Below the pieces are notes generated by a model, which saw only the letters and a list, made by a program, of their open reading frames with translations, was not told the DNA's origin and did no database searches. From assembly GCA_965219565.1 (NCBI GenBank), contig OZ244780.1, forward strand, positions 1,550,001-1,614,000: a DNA stretch of 64,000 nucleotides, given 5' to 3'. Shown here one piece after another: positions 43,672 to 51,031 of the stretch; positions within the stretch are counted from its first letter, which is position 1, and each line of letters starts with the position of its first letter. Source of the stretch: DAOUJI01 sp965219565 (GTDB lineage: Bacteria; Chloroflexota; Dehalococcoidia; Lucifugimonadales; JAGWBF01). Both the position numbers and the translations under genes were made by a program.

Positions 43672-44757
43672 ATGAAGATGGCAGTGTTGGGAGCCGGAGC
43701 AATGGGCGGAATCGTGGCTATCGGCCTCCATAAAGGAGGGCGTGACCTCACCGTCATCGACCCCTGGAAAGCACACGTCGAGGCTATACGGACCACAGGG
43801 TTCCACATGACGGGTTATTACGGTGGCGAATGGTCGGAATGGAAGGGCGTCATTCCGGCCCTACACACCGACGAGCTTGACAGGTTGACCGAAAAGCTGG
43901 ACGTCGTGTTCCTGTCGGTGAAGGGTTACAACACCCGGAGCATGTGTGAGCTTATAGAGCCCTACTTGTCCGACGACGCTATGGTGGTCTCCGTCCAGAA
44001 CGGGATCAACGAACCGACCATCGCTGAAGTGGTGGGCCCCCAACGCACCATCGGATGCGAGACCCTTATGGGAGGCCAGACTTGGGAGCCTGGACACATT
44101 CACCGCACCCAGGGAGGAAATCCCGGCGTGATGGACTACATGGTCGGCGAGTACGAGGGAGGAATCACCGAAAGGGTGGAAAACCTGGCCGCCATAATGA
44201 ACGAGGACCTGGGCGCCTGTGGAGTTTCCGAGAACGTCATGGATGAGGTATGGACTAAGTTCGTTGTCAACTGCGGCTCGAACCTGCTGGCGGCCATAAC
44301 CTCTTGGGACAGCCGGGAAATTACCTTGAACGGCTGCTCCCGCTACCGTTGGGCGCTCCAGGCGGAGGCCATCGCCGTCGCGGAGCAGCTAGGCATGAAT
44401 CTGGGGAACTTTGCCGGCAGCGTTGGGGTTGTCCTGGGAGCTGATGACATAAGGCAGGCGGCGGCGGGAGAACGGCCCGACTTGGAAGAGGCAACAAGGC
44501 AGGCCGCCTACAGCATGAAGTCCGTCACCCGCCCATCAACGCTCCACGACGCCCTGCGCGGCACTCCGATGGAGGTTGAACAGCTTAACGGAGTGGTGGT
44601 GGAAAAGGCCGCTGACCTGGAAGTTCCGGTCCCCTACAGTCGGGCTGTGGTGCGAGTTGCCCGGCTGGTCAACGAGCACAAGCTGCGGCCCTATCCCGCT
44701 AATCTCGCCCTCTTCCAGGAGTACCTGGAGGAGGAACTGGCCGCCGTCGGCAGCTAG
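43672..44757 (+). CDS. Ketopantoate reductase (ApbA/PanE) family protein
   Basis: The 361-residue protein has an N-terminal Rossmann motif G-A-G-A-M-G-G and the family segments S-V-Q-N-G-I-N-E and W-T-K-F-V-V-N-C-G-S-N. Family members reduce 2-dehydropantoate or related 2-oxo acids with NADPH. It is somewhat longer than E. coli PanE (about 300), and no pantothenate genes are near, so the substrate is uncertain. ATG at 43672 with ggagag was preferred over an upstream GTG at 43654. Confidence 0.8.
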   Translation: MKMAVLGAGAMGGIVAIGLHKGGRDLTVIDPWKAHVEAIRTTGFHMTGYYGGEWSEWKGVIPALHTDELDRLTEKLDVVFLSVKGYNTRSMCELIEPYLSDDAMVVSVQNGINEPTIAEVVGPQRTIGCETLMGGQTWEPGHIHRTQGGNPGVMDYMVGEYEGGITERVENLAAIMNEDLGACGVSENVMDEVWTKFVVNCGSNLLAAITSWDSREITLNGCSRYRWALQAEAIAVAEQLGMNLGNFAGSVGVVLGADDIRQAAAGERPDLEEATRQAAYSMKSVTRPSTLHDALRGTPMEVEQLNGVVVEKAADLEVPVPYSRAVVRVARLVNEHKLRPYPANLALFQEYLEEELAAVGS

Positions 44758-44800
44758 CGCCGGTCAGTGTTAGGAGCCTGGCGTCGGAACCTCCAAACCT

Positions 44801-44958
44801 GTCATTCCGAACGCAGTGAGGAATCTCAGGACCTTGATGGGAGTTATTACGCAACTCAACTGTCAGACCCTTCCCCTAGAGCTTTGCGCTTCTGACGGCC
44901 CTAGTTGGAGGACTTGGAAATTAGATTCCTCACTCCGCTGCGCTGCGTTCGGAATGAC
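44801..44958. repeat. Palindromic MITE-like repeat
   Basis: The left arm (44801-44826, gtcattccgaacgcagtg then aggaatct) and the right arm (44923-44958, agattcctcact then gcgttcggaatgac) are inverted copies. They flank about 100 bp without a gene. The attccga...aggaatct motif resembles widespread intergenic repeats in several bacterial phyla. No transposase is inside. Confidence 0.75.
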
Positions 44959-45017
44959 ATTAGACGGGGCAGTAGTAATGCAGTGGAGAGGGAGCCGCCG
45001 TCGGCAGCTAGCCGGGT

Positions 45018-45332
45018 CTATTTGGACCAGGCGTCGTCTGGGGGAAATATCACGCTGGTGCGGACACGGGCCAAGTCTGCCGCGAACCAGTCGTCCACGG
45101 TCTCCCGCCACTTCTTGTAATGGGGCTGCTCCCGGTGGCTGAGGTGGTCCGCCTCTGACCTGTAGACCTCATACAGGTAGATCGTGTTGGGGTCTTCCAA
45201 GTCCTGGAGAAGGTCGAATCGGAGGCAATTGGGTTCGTTTTGAACGGAACCCCTGGCGTCGTCCAGCGTGGCCTCTATGAACTGCTCTCGGACCTCCGGC
45301 TTCATCTTCACCGTTACGAAAAGCGCGTACAT
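45018..45332 (-). CDS. Antibiotic biosynthesis monooxygenase (ABM) domain protein
   Basis: The 104-residue single-domain protein has the ferredoxin-like ABM pattern: V-T-V-K-M-K-P-E-V-R-E-Q-F, then N-E-P-N-C-L-R-F-D-L and Y-L-Y-E-V-Y-R-S-E-A-D-H-L-S-H. Relatives such as YgiN act on quinols; others are heme-degrading or of unknown role. A promoter-like TATAAT lies upstream (45406-45411 on this strand). Confidence 0.85.
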   Translation of the reverse strand: MYALFVTVKMKPEVREQFIEATLDDARGSVQNEPNCLRFDLLQDLEDPNTIYLYEVYRSEADHLSHREQPHYKKWRETVDDWFAADLARVRTSVIFPPDDAWSK

Positions 45333-45405
45333 TCTGTGGTTCCTCCTGATTGTCCGTGATCAAGACCCCGGAGTCGTGAGTTCGCTCCGGCTGCGGGGCG
45401 CGGCT

Positions 45406-45435
45406 ATTATACATGCCCTCAAAGCTCACGGTGAA
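45406..45435 (-). promoter_or_regulatory. Promoter for the ABM-domain gene
   Basis: Reading leftward, TTCACC (45430-45435), an 18-base spacer and TATAAT (45406-45411). The leader would be about 65 nt. Confidence 0.55.
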
Positions 45436-45501
45436 CCTTCGGGGTGAGGCGTGCGACGACCCCAAGTTGCAAATCCAGGGCGTTCTTGCCACAATAGAGG
45501 C

Positions 45502-46383
45502 ATGAAAATCGGTGATTTTGAGGTTGACGAACCCATACCAGAGCCCAGGGAGACCCATGCTCTGGTCACGGTAAGGCCCTGGGTCGACGTAGGCCGTGCG
45601 GGACGCCACGCTCTGATACGCATAGAACGCCATGTAAACGCCACCGAGATTGCCCGAATCGAACGGCCGGGCAGGTTCTACGACTTCAGCAGATACCGTC
45701 CCAGAATGATGAACGTGGGCGCCGAACGGCGCATCACCATACCCAACACCACTGTGCTGCACGCCTGGCGTGAGGACGGCCCGGACTTCTTGTTCCTCCA
45801 CTTGCTGGAGCCCCACATATTCGGCGAGGACTTCGTGGACTCTGTCGTGGAGCTCCTCAAGCATTTCAACGTAACCAAATACACCCAAGTCGGCAGCGTG
45901 TCTGACGCTGTGCCCCACACCCGCCCGTTGTTGCTGACCGGATTTGTGCCGGAAGACGCAGCCAAGCGCTACGGTATACAGAAGTCCCAGTACCAGGGGC
46001 CCACGTCGATAACGACTCTCATTGGTCAGGAAGCAGCCAAGGGGAGCATAGAAACCCTGGTGTTCCTGGTGCGTTTGCCCCACTATGCACAGCTTGACGA
46101 AGACTATTCAGGAGTCTCTCGCATACTTGAAGTCCTATGCCCTATGTACGACCTCCCCGACGTGTTGATAGACGCGGAGCGGGGACGCCGCCAGTACCAG
46201 CAAATAGACTCGGCCCTGACCAGGAACCCGCAGGCCAAGAAGCTGGTGGAGCAGTTGGAAGCCAGCTACGACGCCGCCCATAAGGAGACCGAGACCACTC
46301 CCCTCCCGCCGGAGGTGGAGAGGTTCCTTAAGGAGATGGACGAACGCCTTGGCGAAGAGCAGGGAGAGACGCCCAACGACTGA
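45502..46383 (+). CDS. PAC2 family protein
   Basis: The 293-residue protein resembles the PAC2 (proteasome assembly chaperone-like) family of actinobacteria and archaea-like ATP-grasp neighbours: G-F-x-x-x, L-L-E-P-H-I-F, then T-Q-V-G-S-V-S-D and the C-terminal coiled region. No proteasome genes are visible in the window and the bacterial role is not settled. ATG at 45502 follows tagaggc. The gene ends 49 bases before a CoA-binding gene. Confidence 0.7.
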   Translation: MKIGDFEVDEPIPEPRETHALVTVRPWVDVGRAGRHALIRIERHVNATEIARIERPGRFYDFSRYRPRMMNVGAERRITIPNTTVLHAWREDGPDFLFLHLLEPHIFGEDFVDSVVELLKHFNVTKYTQVGSVSDAVPHTRPLLLTGFVPEDAAKRYGIQKSQYQGPTSITTLIGQEAAKGSIETLVFLVRLPHYAQLDEDYSGVSRILEVLCPMYDLPDVLIDAERGRRQYQQIDSALTRNPQAKKLVEQLEASYDAAHKETETTPLPPEVERFLKEMDERLGEEQGETPND

Positions 46384-46432
46384 CGAAGCAGGTCTGACGG
46401 GCATCGGGACAGCCGGTGGAGGTATTGAGAAG

Positions 46433-46837
46433 ATGGACTCTATCGAAGAGCAGCTGACCAAGAGCAAAAACATCGCTGTAGTGGGTCTGTCGCCGGACCC
46501 TTCCCGTGACAGCAACCACGTTGCCGAATATCTCCAGACGCAGGGTTACCGGATATTCCCGGTGAACCCCTCCGTTGAAGAGGTCTTGGGAGAGAAGTCC
46601 TACCCGGACCTGAAGTCGATCCCCGAACCCATAGACGTGGTGGACATCTTTCGCCGCTCCGAATTCGTGCCGTCCATCGTTGACGAAGCCATAGAGGTGG
46701 GCGCCAAGTACATCTGGATGCAGGACACGGTTGTCCATGAAGAGGCGGCACAGAAGGCGTTGGACGCAGGGATGCTGGTGGTAATGGACAACTGCATCGC
46801 GCGGGAACACGCCAGACGGTTTGGCAAGAAGAGCTAG
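46433..46837 (+). CDS. CoA-binding domain protein (YccU-like)
   Basis: The 134-residue Rossmann-like protein has N-I-A-V-V-G-L-S-P-D-P-S-R-D-S-N-x-V-A-E-Y-L at the start and V-D-I-F-R-R-S-E, W-M-Q and V-M-D-N-C-I at the end, matching the single-domain CoA_binding_2 family. These proteins bind CoA or acyl-CoA; physiological roles are poorly known. ATG at 46433 was chosen over 46349 because ggagg precedes it and the family begins there. Confidence 0.88.
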   Translation: MDSIEEQLTKSKNIAVVGLSPDPSRDSNHVAEYLQTQGYRIFPVNPSVEEVLGEKSYPDLKSIPEPIDVVDIFRRSEFVPSIVDEAIEVGAKYIWMQDTVVHEEAAQKALDAGMLVVMDNCIAREHARRFGKKS

Positions 46838-47067
46838 CCCTCCACGCCACCAAGGTCTTGACCGCCATCGGATCGCTCTGGACGACTCCGGGGTTAGCGC
46901 CCTCTGACAGAGCAAACCCACCCGTCGTTCTGGCGCCCGCAGGAATCCAGCAGGGCTGGCGGATTGTCTCCCCGTCATCATTACCTTCCCCTAACGCGGA
47001 CCCCTAACGCGGAGACAAGAAGCAGTCGCAGCCGCATTTGCTTCCCAACCGTGAGCCACACCCGACT
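46838..47067. other. Intergenic stretch with a 13-bp tandem duplication
   Basis: The spacer between two converging genes contains cccctaacgcgga twice in tandem (46988-47000 and 47001-47013). No gene or terminator is clear. Confidence 0.5.
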
Positions 47068-48630
47068 CTAAAGAGGTATGTTGCCGTGCTTCTTGGGCGG
47101 CAGTGAGTCTCGCTTGTTGCGCAGCATGTTCAGGGCGCGAATCAGCTGTGGGCGGGTCTCCGCCGGGTCTATGACGTCGTCGAGGAAGCCCCGGTTGGCC
47201 GCCACGTAAGGGTTGGCGAACTTGTCCCGGTAGTCCTGGATAAGCTCGGCCCGCCGTTCGTCAGGGTTCTCGGCCTTGGAAAGCTCGTCACGGAATACGA
47301 TGTTGACGGCTCCGTCGGGCCCCATGACGGCTATCTCGGCGGAAGGCCAGGCCAGGTTGATGTCCCCCTTCAGATGCTTGCTGCTCATGACGATGTAGGC
47401 GCCGCCGTAAGCTTTCCTCGTCATGAGGGAAATCTTGGGCACCGTGGCCTCGGCGTAGGCGTAGAGCAGCTTTGCCCCATGCCTGATGATGCCGCCGTAC
47501 TCCTGGTCGGAGCCGGGCATGAAGCCAGGCACGTCCACCAATGTGACGAGAGGGATGTTGAAGCAGTCGCAGAACCGAACGAACCGCGATGACTTAACCG
47601 AAGCGTTGATGTCCAGAACCCCACCCATATATGCAGGTTGGTTCGCCACGATTCCCACGGTCTGGCCGTCCATGCGAGAGTATCCCACCACAATGTTCCG
47701 GGCGTAATCTCTGTGGACCTCGAAGAAGTCTTGGTCGTCCACAATGCGGGCAATGACATCACGGATGTCGTAGGGGCGGTTGGGTTCGTCGGGGACCACT
47801 GAGAAGAGGTCAGGGTCGGTCCTGTCGGAAGCATCTAAAGACACTGCCCTCGGCGGGTCTTCCATGTTGTTGGACGGCAGGAAGCTCAAAAGGCGTCTTA
47901 TCTGGGAAAGGCAGTCGTCGTCGGAGGCAGCGACGAAGTGGGCCACACCGCTGCGGGTGCCGTGGGCCTGTGCGCCGCCCAGGGCCTCGTGGGCTATGTC
48001 CTCACCAGTGACGGCCTTTATCACGTCAGGGCCGGTAATGTACATCTGGCTGGTGCCCTGGACCATGAATATGAAGTCCGTGATGGCGGGAGAGTATACA
48101 GCACCCCCAGCTGAAGGCCCCATGATGGCCGAAATCTGAGGGACTACGCCGGACGCTCTGGTGTTGCGGAGGAATATCTCGCCGTAGGCGGACAGGCTGA
48201 GCACGCCTTCCTGTATGCGCGCTCCCCCGGAGTCGTTTATGCCTACTATCGGACTGCCTGCGCTCATAGCGAGGTCCATTGCCTTGCATATCTTCTGTCC
48301 CACGACCTCGGACACGGAACCGCCCTGTACTGTGAAGTCCTGGGCGAAGACGAATATCTGACGTCCGTCCACGTTTCCGTACCCAGTGACGACGGCATCG
48401 GACAGAGTCTTGTTGTCAGCCATGCCGAAGTCCGTCGCCCGGTGGGTGACAAAGGCGTCAAGTTCCTGGAAGGTCCCGTCGTCCAGCAGGTCGCGGATCC
48501 TTTCTCGGGCAGTCAGCTTGCCTCTGTCGTGTTGCTGCTGGATGCGTCGTTCTCCGCCCCCCATGCGGGACTGCTCCCTCATGGTACCGAGCTGTTCCAG
48601 CTTATTGTCAGATTGTCGTTCGATGGCCAT
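47068..48630 (-). CDS. Acyl-CoA carboxylase carboxyltransferase (PccB type)
   Basis: The 520-residue biotin-dependent carboxyltransferase beta subunit transfers CO2 from biotin to an acyl-CoA such as propionyl-CoA. The N-half has G-G-S-V-S-E-V-V-G-Q-K-I and N-D-S-G-G-A-R-I-Q-E-G; the C-half has G-F-M-P-G-S-D-Q-E, R-K-A-Y-G-G-A-Y and the final P-P-K-K-H-G-N-I-P-L. Length is standard. No biotin carboxylase or carrier gene is adjacent. ATG at 48630 fits the family; the extension to 48747 is probably untranslated. Confidence 0.92.
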   Translation of the reverse strand: MAIERQSDNKLEQLGTMREQSRMGGGERRIQQQHDRGKLTARERIRDLLDDGTFQELDAFVTHRATDFGMADNKTLSDAVVTGYGNVDGRQIFVFAQDFTVQGGSVSEVVGQKICKAMDLAMSAGSPIVGINDSGGARIQEGVLSLSAYGEIFLRNTRASGVVPQISAIMGPSAGGAVYSPAITDFIFMVQGTSQMYITGPDVIKAVTGEDIAHEALGGAQAHGTRSGVAHFVAASDDDCLSQIRRLLSFLPSNNMEDPPRAVSLDASDRTDPDLFSVVPDEPNRPYDIRDVIARIVDDQDFFEVHRDYARNIVVGYSRMDGQTVGIVANQPAYMGGVLDINASVKSSRFVRFCDCFNIPLVTLVDVPGFMPGSDQEYGGIIRHGAKLLYAYAEATVPKISLMTRKAYGGAYIVMSSKHLKGDINLAWPSAEIAVMGPDGAVNIVFRDELSKAENPDERRAELIQDYRDKFANPYVAANRGFLDDVIDPAETRPQLIRALNMLRNKRDSLPPKKHGNIPL

Positions 48631-48739
48631 GCACCACTCCGGCAGCGAATTATATGGAAATCCCGGGGAAAATCTGGCCAACATGCTAGCAGAAGGGGGT
48701 ATTGGGCGCAACACGCACGCCCCTCGGAGAAAGGGCCGG

Positions 48740-48748
48740 TGATACAAT
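48740..48748 (+). promoter_or_regulatory. folP promoter, extended -10
   Basis: TGATACAAT at 48740-48748 lies 63 bases before the folP ATG, in the divergent region with the carboxyltransferase gene. The -35 is weak. Confidence 0.45.
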
Positions 48749-48811
48749 GTTGAGGCGACTATTTATAGGTCACTAGAGTCGAGTGGTAGTCATGCCGGGT
48801 CTTGGTTCTCG

Positions 48812-49684
48812 ATGCCAACCGTATCAATACCCCCTACGCAGTGCGGCCCTCTAACCCTCCAATGGGGTCGACGCACTTACGTCATGGGTGTAGTCAATGT
48901 AACTCCTGACTCCTTTTCCAACGACGGGCTGTCCGGCGACCCTCAAGCTGCCTTGGACCAAGCCCTGCGCATGGAGGAGGAGGGCGCCGACATCATCGAC
49001 GTGGGCGGCGAGTCCACCAGGCGGTATGACGACCGGGCGGGGGCCGTTCCCGTCAGCGCCGAAGAGGAACTGCGGCGGGCGCTTCCGGTGGTCGAACTAT
49101 TGGCCAAGTCTCTACGGGCGCCGGTCAGCATAGACACCTACAAGCCGGAGGTGGCGCGCAGATGCGTCGATGTTGGTGCGGCCATGATCAACGACGTCTG
49201 GGGAGTTGCCTCCAACCCCGATATGCTTCGAACCGCAGCTGAGACGGACGTACCCTACGTGCTTATGCACAATCGCATAGGGCATGAATATGGCGACGTT
49301 ATGGCTGAGGTTCTGTCCGACCTGAACTCGGCCATGCTGAGAGCTGTCGAAAGCGGCGTCTCCCTCGAGAACGTCATAGTGGACCCCGGCATAGGGTTCG
49401 GAAAGGCAGCCGACCAGAGCCTCGAGCTGGAAGGGCGGTTGTCTGAGCTTAGGTCTCTCAAGCGGCCCATACTTGTGGGGCCGTCACGGAAGTCCCATAT
49501 AGGTCTGGCGTTGGGGGGACTGCCCGTTGAGGAACGCCTGGAAGGAACGGCGGCGGCGGTTGCGTTGTGCATTGCGGGAGGGGCCGACATCGTCAGGGTG
49601 CATGACGTAAAGGAGATGGTGCGGGTCGCTCGGATGTCCGACGCCATTGTGCGGGGTTGGAGGCCTGAAGGTTGGCCCGCTTGA
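48812..49684 (+). CDS. folP: Dihydropteroate synthase
   Basis: The 290-residue enzyme joins para-aminobenzoate to the pterin pyrophosphate in folate synthesis. Family motifs are G-V-V-N-V-T-P-D-S-F-S-N-D-G, D-V-G-G-E-S-T-R, I-N-D-V-W-G, and the C-terminal G-P-S-R-K-S with R-V-H-D-V. The sulfonamide-contact region is intact. The stop overlaps the folK start. Confidence 0.95.
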   Translation: MPTVSIPPTQCGPLTLQWGRRTYVMGVVNVTPDSFSNDGLSGDPQAALDQALRMEEEGADIIDVGGESTRRYDDRAGAVPVSAEEELRRALPVVELLAKSLRAPVSIDTYKPEVARRCVDVGAAMINDVWGVASNPDMLRTAAETDVPYVLMHNRIGHEYGDVMAEVLSDLNSAMLRAVESGVSLENVIVDPGIGFGKAADQSLELEGRLSELRSLKRPILVGPSRKSHIGLALGGLPVEERLEGTAAAVALCIAGGADIVRVHDVKEMVRVARMSDAIVRGWRPEGWPA

Positions 49685-50214
49685 GCGAAGGAGATGGTGT
49701 AAGAGTTTACCTGGGGCTGGGCGCCAACCTGGGAGATCGGGAAGCCGCCACTCGCAGAGCGCTGCTGGCGTTGGAGGGCTTAGTTGTGCTGGACGGGACG
49801 TCGTCGCTGTATGAGACGGAGCCTTGGGGCTATAAGGACCAGCCCAGCTTCTTGAATAGCGTCTGCACCGGAACCACAGAACTTGGTGCACGGGCGTTGC
49901 TTAACGGTGTAAAGGCCATTGAAAAAGAGTTGGGACGGGAGGCTACCTTTAGAAACGGCCCCAGGCGCATCGACATAGACATACTTTTCTACGGCGATCA
50001 AATTGTGGACGAGGAGGGGTTGCTGATACCCCATCCGGGTATGCTGGACAGGACTTTCGTGCTGGTACCGCTCTTGGAACTGGCGCCTGACTTGGTCCAT
50101 CCCTTGTCGGGCAAAAAGACCAGGGAGCTCTTACGGGAATTGGTCGGCGACCCTGAACCATCGGGCGAACTACCCAAAGGGATTGCTCTGTGGAAGCCGG
50201 CGCTACTTTCCTGA
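49681..50214 (+). CDS. folK: 6-hydroxymethyl-7,8-dihydropterin pyrophosphokinase
   Basis: The 177-residue enzyme makes the pterin pyrophosphate used by FolP. Y-L-G-L-G-A-N-L-G-D, Y-E-T-E-P-W-G, Q-P-S-F-L-N and R-N-G-P-R-R-I-D-I-D-I-L are the usual motifs. TTG at 49681 overlaps the folP stop (ttga) with gaagg upstream; TTG at 49672 is also possible. The folP-folK pairing supports both calls. Confidence 0.94.
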   Translation: MSEGDGVRVYLGLGANLGDREAATRRALLALEGLVVLDGTSSLYETEPWGYKDQPSFLNSVCTGTTELGARALLNGVKAIEKELGREATFRNGPRRIDIDILFYGDQIVDEEGLLIPHPGMLDRTFVLVPLLELAPDLVHPLSGKKTRELLRELVGDPEPSGELPKGIALWKPALLS

Positions 50215-50218
50215 AGTC

Positions 50219-51019
50219 CTAGCGTTCGACTTGCTCCACGGTGTAGCGAAGGGTGCCGCGGGGCACGGCGATCTGCACGTCGTCGCCTACGGCTCGGTCG
50301 AGCAGGGCCTTCCCCACTGGGGAGGCGCTGGAAATTTTCCCCGACGCGGGGTCGGCCTCACGGGAGTCCACCAGCACGTATGACACCTTCTTGCCGGTGG
50401 CTGCCTCCTTGAGAGTAACCTTTTTCCCCAGCCTGACTCGTTTGTCGTCGACCGGTTTGGTTTCCGTAGCCACCGCATTCGCCAGGACCGTCTCGATCTC
50501 GCGTATGTTGGACTCGATCATACCTTGGCGTTCTTTGGCCGCGTCCAATGGGGCGTTCTCGCGAAAGTCTTTGTCCGCCATTGCCCTCTTGATGTCGTCT
50601 ACTACCTTGACCCGTTCCTCTTTCAGGATTCCCAAGCGTGACTGGAGGTTGGCCATACCCTCTTCAGAGAGTTCGGCTTGTTCGGATGCGGTTTTGAAGT
50701 AGAGTCTGTTCCTGCCCTTTCCCTTAATGGCTTTTAGGTGGGGAGCGAGGCTGATTTCGGTGAATCCTGACTTCTTCATGAACGTGAGGAAGGCTTTTAC
50801 GTGCTTTAGACGGCTGGCAGTGTCGCCGCTCAAGAGGCTGGCGGTCTCTCCATAGGAAGCCACCTCGTGCGGACTGATGCCGCCGACTCGGCGGTCGCGG
50901 CCGCACCATTGCACGAACCTGTTCAACTCAAGCTGGCTGACTCTTTGGTCTTCCGGTTTGAGGTTCACCGAATAGGAGCTTAGAGCTTCGGCCAAGGACG
51001 GACTGGAGCTTTCTGACAC
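50219..51019 (-). CDS. GreA-like transcription factor with extra N-terminal domain
   Basis: The last 160 residues of this 266-residue protein match GreA/GreB: a coiled coil with R-E-N-A-P-L-D-A-A-K-E-R-Q, then G-K-K-V-T-L and the S-P-V-G-K-A-L-L-D-R-A-V-G-D signature. GreA rescues backtracked RNA polymerase by stimulating transcript cleavage; its coiled-coil tip acids (D/E pair) are not obvious here. The first 110 residues (L-N-R-F-V-Q-W-C-G, then S-R-L-K-H-V-K-A-F-L-T-F-M-K-K) resemble the SAM-like DNA-binding domain of tyrosine recombinases, which is unusual. It lies 12 bases after the PEPCK-like gene. Confidence 0.8.
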   Translation of the reverse strand: MSESSSPSLAEALSSYSVNLKPEDQRVSQLELNRFVQWCGRDRRVGGISPHEVASYGETASLLSGDTASRLKHVKAFLTFMKKSGFTEISLAPHLKAIKGKGRNRLYFKTASEQAELSEEGMANLQSRLGILKEERVKVVDDIKRAMADKDFRENAPLDAAKERQGMIESNIREIETVLANAVATETKPVDDKRVRLGKKVTLKEAATGKKVSYVLVDSREADPASGKISSASPVGKALLDRAVGDDVQIAVPRGTLRYTVEQVER

Positions 51020-51031
51020 GTTGATACCCCC

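Noticed and set aside
48631..48747. 39-residue extension of the carboxyltransferase
   Set aside because: Family members begin near the chosen ATG at 48630, and the extension overlaps the divergent promoter region.
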